A stretch of 64,000 bases of DNA. Source: Trichomonas vaginalis G3 (lineage: Eukaryota; Parabasalia; Trichomonadida; Trichomonadidae). Position 1 is the first letter of the stretch. Each line of letters begins with the position of its first letter. The notes beneath the pieces were generated by a model. That model had not been told where the DNA came from. It saw nothing but the letters and a program-made list of their open reading frames with translations, and searched no databases. Made by a program: the position numbers and the translations under genes. Below are positions 60,680-64,000 of this stretch, piece by piece. The stretch covers positions 25,141,300 to 25,205,299 of the forward strand of contig NC_067204.1 of the NCBI RefSeq assembly GCF_026262505.1, read 5' to 3'.

Positions 60680-60795
60680 GACTACTTGTTTTAGGTTTTT
60701 TCCATTGTGTCATTTATTTATTTGACGTGGCAGAAAAGTACAGAGAATATGAAGATGAACCAATGCCTGCAAATGTTCAGCATATGTACTCGTAA
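60664..60795 (+). CDS. Tiny single-span membrane protein
   Basis: 43 codons starting inside the end of the methylase gene in another frame. The first 22 residues are a membrane helix (MWFEIGLLVLGFFHCVIYLF), then an acidic tail ending HMYS. The overlapping ATG suggests coupled compact organisation. Function unknown. Confidence 0.5.
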   Translation: MWFEIGLLVLGFFHCVIYLFDVAEKYREYEDEPMPANVQHMYS

Positions 60796-60818
60796 GAGAT
60801 ATTTTTATCTAATATTAA

Positions 60819-60986
60819 ATGGACGCACAGAACTTAGCGAATGCACAGCAACCTGGACAACCAAACCCAGAGAATATTCCAAATGAAGTTAGAATACAAA
60901 CTGCAATGGCAAACTATGGTCAAGTGCCAACAGATGTACAAATGCAAACTGCCATGTCAAATGACGCTGTAATGCATGAAAAATAG
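60819..60986 (+). CDS. Small Gln/Asn-rich protein
   Basis: 55 codons, 23 bases after the previous small gene. It contains an internal duplication (VRIQTAMANYGQVPTD and VQMQTAMSNDAV). No family is recognised; gene status rests on context and clean ATG-to-stop structure. Confidence 0.45.
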   Translation: MDAQNLANAQQPGQPNPENIPNEVRIQTAMANYGQVPTDVQMQTAMSNDAVMHEK

Positions 60987-61673
60987 CGTGACTTCATTTT
61001 TGACAGTTTACAAATGTAAAGTGTTGCATCCTTAAAAACTTGGAAATATATACATTCATGAATTATCTTGTATATTAATTGAAAATCCATAAACCCCTAA
61101 CAATATTTTTTCTTAAAAAAAACTATAAAAATATAAATAAAATTAATCGTTAAATAAAAATATTTGATATTAGAATTTTATTGGAAAAATAAAAAACTTA
61201 ATATTTTAAAGAAATACTTAAATACTTGAATGTTTTAACTTTTACATTATCATATAGACTCTCAAATTATTGATTGGAAACGGTTTGAGGGTTATCAATT
61301 TAAAAAAAATTGTGAGTTTTTTAGATTTTTGGCAATGAGTTTTAAAAATTTGTGAGTGAGAATGTGTGTTGATGCTTGGCACTTTGAAGGGAAGATGTTC
61401 TGGGTTCACAATTATTAATGGGATAAATAAAATGATTATAAATATAATATATTAGAAAATAACTTGCAAAATCTCTCCATTTTTATAAATTTAATAATAG
61501 AAGTTGATCTATATAGAAAGAGCGTTTTATCTATTAAGTTTTTGGCTTTTGCCTTCAAATCATTAATATAATTTTTTCAAAAAAATTGTTTTATTTAAAA
61601 TAAACAAATTTTATCAAATAACTAGTATTTTTAAATTATCTTTTGAAAAATTGAAAAATTTACAAATTAAAAA

Positions 61674-62645
61674 ATGGAAGACATCTTGGTTCATCTCGAA
61701 AACCCAGAAGATCTTAAAACTTTTCAACTCCCAACCGTTCCCGCCGATCAGGTTCTCAACGTAATTGAAGAAAAATATCAAGAATACATTAATAATCCAA
61801 ATGTAACTCTCGAAGATACGGCAAAAACACTTTCAATAGGAAAAGAACGTTTGAAAAAAATTTTCGTACTACTCGGCTATCCAATAAAAGAAAGAGGAAG
61901 ACCAAAGAAAAAAATTTTTGAGGAAGATGTATACAAAATTTTGGAAATTAAAGCACAATATGACATTGGATACAAAAGGATCAAAGAATCATATTTCGAA
62001 AAAGTCGAAAGATTTACATTCAACGATGCTTTCAAAATTTTCAATCAACAACATTTGTTTACATTTCACAGGCATCAGAAAATCGACGAACATCCACATG
62101 AATACGTTGCTCAATATGTTAATCAATTGTGGCATACTGATTTGAAATTTCTGAAGGACGATAACGGTAACCTTCAATATTTAATTTCATTTCTTGATGA
62201 CAGAAGCAGATACATTATTTGCTGGGATGTTTTCGATACAAAAGAAATGAAAAATACTGCCAGAGTATTTCGTCACGCAATTGATTTAGTCAAATTAGTT
62301 CCACATGGAATTCTCACAGATAATGGAACAGAATTCATTGGAAAAGATTTTGAAGCGGTTTGCCAAGAATTCAATATAAAACATTTCAAAACTCATCCGT
62401 ACTCTCCAGAGGAAAATGGAAAAATTGAAAGGAGTTGGGAGACTCTTTTCAAGACAAACCCTGGAGTGAACGTCTTTGAGTTCATCCCCAATGTTGTTTC
62501 CCAGTATAATAGGGTATGGAAACACTCCGCATTATTCAAACTCTTTGGGGAGAAATTGACTCCATTTGAGGCCTGGGAAAGAGGCCCCAAATGGACAAAA
62601 GATCTCTGCGCTGAACCAGGCTTCGAAAAAAATCTTAGAGATTAA
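61674..62645 (+). CDS. Retroviral-type (rve) DDE integrase/transposase
   Basis: 323 residues. The N-terminal 120 contain helix-turn-helix-like segments (TLEDTAKTLSIGKERLKKIFVLLGY, then a basic RGRPKKK hook). The catalytic core follows: first Asp in LWHTDLKFL, second in GILTDNGTEF, and Glu in YSPEENGKIERSWETL, with the usual spacing (D, D, 35 residues, E). This is closest in style to bacterial IS481/IS3-type transposases and to Polinton integrases. A chromodomain, common in Polinton integrases, is not seen at the end. It cuts and joins DNA ends of its element; the frame is open and the motifs complete. Confidence 0.85.
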   Translation: MEDILVHLENPEDLKTFQLPTVPADQVLNVIEEKYQEYINNPNVTLEDTAKTLSIGKERLKKIFVLLGYPIKERGRPKKKIFEEDVYKILEIKAQYDIGYKRIKESYFEKVERFTFNDAFKIFNQQHLFTFHRHQKIDEHPHEYVAQYVNQLWHTDLKFLKDDNGNLQYLISFLDDRSRYIICWDVFDTKEMKNTARVFRHAIDLVKLVPHGILTDNGTEFIGKDFEAVCQEFNIKHFKTHPYSPEENGKIERSWETLFKTNPGVNVFEFIPNVVSQYNRVWKHSALFKLFGEKLTPFEAWERGPKWTKDLCAEPGFEKNLRD

Positions 62646-62820
62646 CAAATAATTTCAAAAACAAGAAAATTCAAAAAATCACAAAAAGGAAGTTAAGGAA
62701 TAAACACTTACATTTATTACATTTGGATTTTTTAAAAAATTCAGTATTATTTTTAGAAATAAGATAATATAGTTCTAAATAAAACAAAGAATGTTAAGAA
62801 TGAAGAAGGAATTAGCGGAT

Positions 62821-63130
62821 GCAGCCGAAGCACACTCACAAATTACTCTCAATATCCACTCAAATCATACAAAGTTTTGTCGAATAGTTTGATATAAAGA
62901 CAAAAAATTTACAATTTTTAATTAAATCCGAACAATCTTACATATGCAGCTGAAGCACACTCACAAATTACTCTCAATATCCACTCAAATCATACAAAGT
63001 TTTGTCGAATAGTTTGATATAAAGACAAAAAATTTACAATTTTTAATTAAATCCGAACAATCTTACATATGCAGCTGAAGCACACTCACAAATTACTCTC
63101 AATATCCACTCAAATCATACAAAGTTTTAT
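62821..63130. repeat. 125-bp tandem repeat, 2.5 copies
   Basis: Units start at 62821, 62946 and 63071 with GCAGCYGAAGCACACTCACA; the third is cut after about 60 bases. Copies are almost identical. The CACTCACAAATTA core resembles the terminal repeat's CACTCACAAATATT. Confidence 0.85.
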
Positions 63131-63391
63131 ATTTTCATTTTATTGTTTCTTAATAAAGAATTTACTTTAATATTCTTAATTGTTTTCTTTTTTATATTTA
63201 ATTTTTGATATCTATTTTAAAAAACTTATACAAATTCGAGTCAGCTAATAATTGAATTGAAAAAATAAAAAGAAAACATATAATTTTTAATCCGTCTAAT
63301 TGAATAAGCAATATTATAAATATTATGTTAAACGGTTAATTTTTTCTCAAAAAAATTATTTCGAATTTCCGAAATTTTTGACATTTTGGCT

Positions 63392-63574
63392 GAGAACTAT
63401 GGTCTGCGAGGTACATAGATAGAATCAGTACCTCGCAGACTATAGTTCTCTATATGGCGCCGAAAATTTTTTGGTGAAATGTCGTCGCATTTCACCAAAA
63501 ATTTTTCGGCGCCATAGGAAGAATTGGAGGGTGTGAGATACTATTACATGCTATAGTACTCACACCCTCCAACT
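63392..63574. repeat. Second copy of the hairpin module (H3-H4-H1)
   Basis: H3 63392-63450 (23-bp stem), H4 63453-63516 (TATGGCGCCGA arms) and H1 63522-63574 (AATTGGAGGGTGTGAG arm) occur in the same order as in the UPF1 insertion. Remnants of H2 arms lie on both sides (ATTTTGGCT before, AATCAAAATCG after), as if one period of a former array survived. Compensating base changes keep the stems paired (for instance GTGTGAG with CTCACAC). Confidence 0.88.
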
Positions 63575-64000
63575 CCCAATCAAAATCGCATAAAATTTGC
63601 TACTTATCTTCAGATTACCTCCCATTATAAAATATATCATTGCTATCTCATCGTACTATATTTCCACCCTATTGTATTTAAAAATATAAAATTTTTTGAT
63701 AATATATTTTTATATCTTGAATTTTCAAACAATATATTCGCAGATAATATAATGGGAAACCTATCTCAACCTAGCCTTAAAATACCAAACTCCTGCTTGC
63801 ATTCTCACTCACAAATATTAAACATCCATCTCCAAAAAACTAAATTCTTCACAATTTTTTTAAAATTGAGAACATAAAAAACGTATGCATTCAATAATTT
63901 AAGATACTAACAAATATTAAAAACTTCAAAATATCAGATATTAACGTTTTTCAATTAAAAAAATATCATTTTGCTTTTCAATTCGAACATAAATCTTAAA

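Larger units (their letters stand above)
59550..60990 (+). mobile_element. Virus-like (Polinton-type) fragment
   Basis: A short stretch differing in composition and codon use (many ATA codons) from host genes. It holds GC-rich repeats, stacked initiator motifs, a Dam-like methylase and two tiny genes packed with overlap or 23-bp spacing, a layout typical of DNA-virus-like elements. No polymerase, packaging ATPase, protease or capsid gene is present in the window, so this is a partial, old or internally deleted copy. Family assignment is tentative; its outer ends were not found. Confidence 0.45.
61100..64000. mobile_element. rve-integrase DNA element with long inverted termini (right end at or beyond window edge)
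   Basis: A good inverted match links 61291-61390 with 63775-63873 (about 100 bp, core TTTGTGAGTGAGAATG identical, roughly 75-80% overall), and weaker similarity extends outward to about 61.1 kb and to about 63.98 kb. Between them are the integrase gene, a 125-bp tandem repeat and a hairpin module. Exact outer ends and target duplication could not be fixed. It may be an IS481-like eukaryotic transposon or an integrase unit left from a Polinton-type element. Confidence 0.55.

Noticed and set aside
62821-63130. CRISPR array
   Set aside because: The 125-bp units are whole tandem duplicates without short repeats separated by unique spacers, and the genome is eukaryotic.

Overview
The window looks like AT-rich nuclear DNA of a parabasalid flagellate (Trichomonas or a close relative). 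Four things point there. Genes are single uninterrupted frames, and several have a metazoan-like initiator (TCA-Y-TT type) 7 to 40 bases before the start codon. The gene content fits: an axonemal dynein intermediate chain, a carrier resembling the hydrogenosomal ADP/ATP carrier, and a two-repeat Myb factor. DNA transposons are dense, with Kolobok-type (TTAA), mariner-like (TA), Mutator-like (9-bp duplication) and integrase-bearing elements plus a Polinton-like fragment. The species is inferred, not proven.

Layout. 1-9.0 kb: the 3' part of a large surface membrane protein, a 2.3-kb TTAA-flanked non-autonomous element, and a Sec7-domain Arf exchange factor. 9.6-14.2 kb: an armadillo-like gene split by a frameshift, followed by a 3-kb Kolobok element with its transposase, inserted just after that gene. 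A relic of the same gene end without the element lies at 40.2 kb and acts as a paralogous empty site. 15.1-18.6 kb: a UPF1 (nonsense-mediated decay helicase) gene cut in two by a 1.08-kb insertion that carries tandem arrays of four different long hairpins. 18.8-35.9 kb: ordinary gene-dense housekeeping DNA (acidic repeat protein, coiled-coil protein, corrinoid adenosyltransferase, chromo-shadow protein, EF-hand protein, TM9 protein, ARM-like protein, dynein IC2). 36.7-44.4 kb: a disordered basic protein, a TMEM50-like protein, a helical protein of unknown role, a small TTAA element and a Myb factor. 45.9-52.1 kb: a large coiled-coil protein, an isolated 67-base hairpin and a small unknown protein. 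52-55.7 kb: gene-poor, with a mariner-like element and a Mutator-type MITE. 55.8-58.1 kb: a gelsolin/severin-type actin-binding protein and a mitochondrial-family carrier. 59.5-61.0 kb: a virus-like (Polinton-type) fragment with a Dam-like adenine methylase and two tiny downstream genes. 61.1-64.0 kb: an rve-integrase element with long terminal inverted repeats that carries another copy of the hairpin module.

The host genes show no operon logic; neighbours are functionally unrelated, as is usual in parabasalids. The most unusual feature is the four-hairpin module (247-248 bp repeat unit), seen in two unrelated elements: the insertion in UPF1 and the 63.4-kb integrase element. In UPF1 the right end of the insertion also supplies an initiator-like motif and an in-frame ATG ahead of the helicase core.
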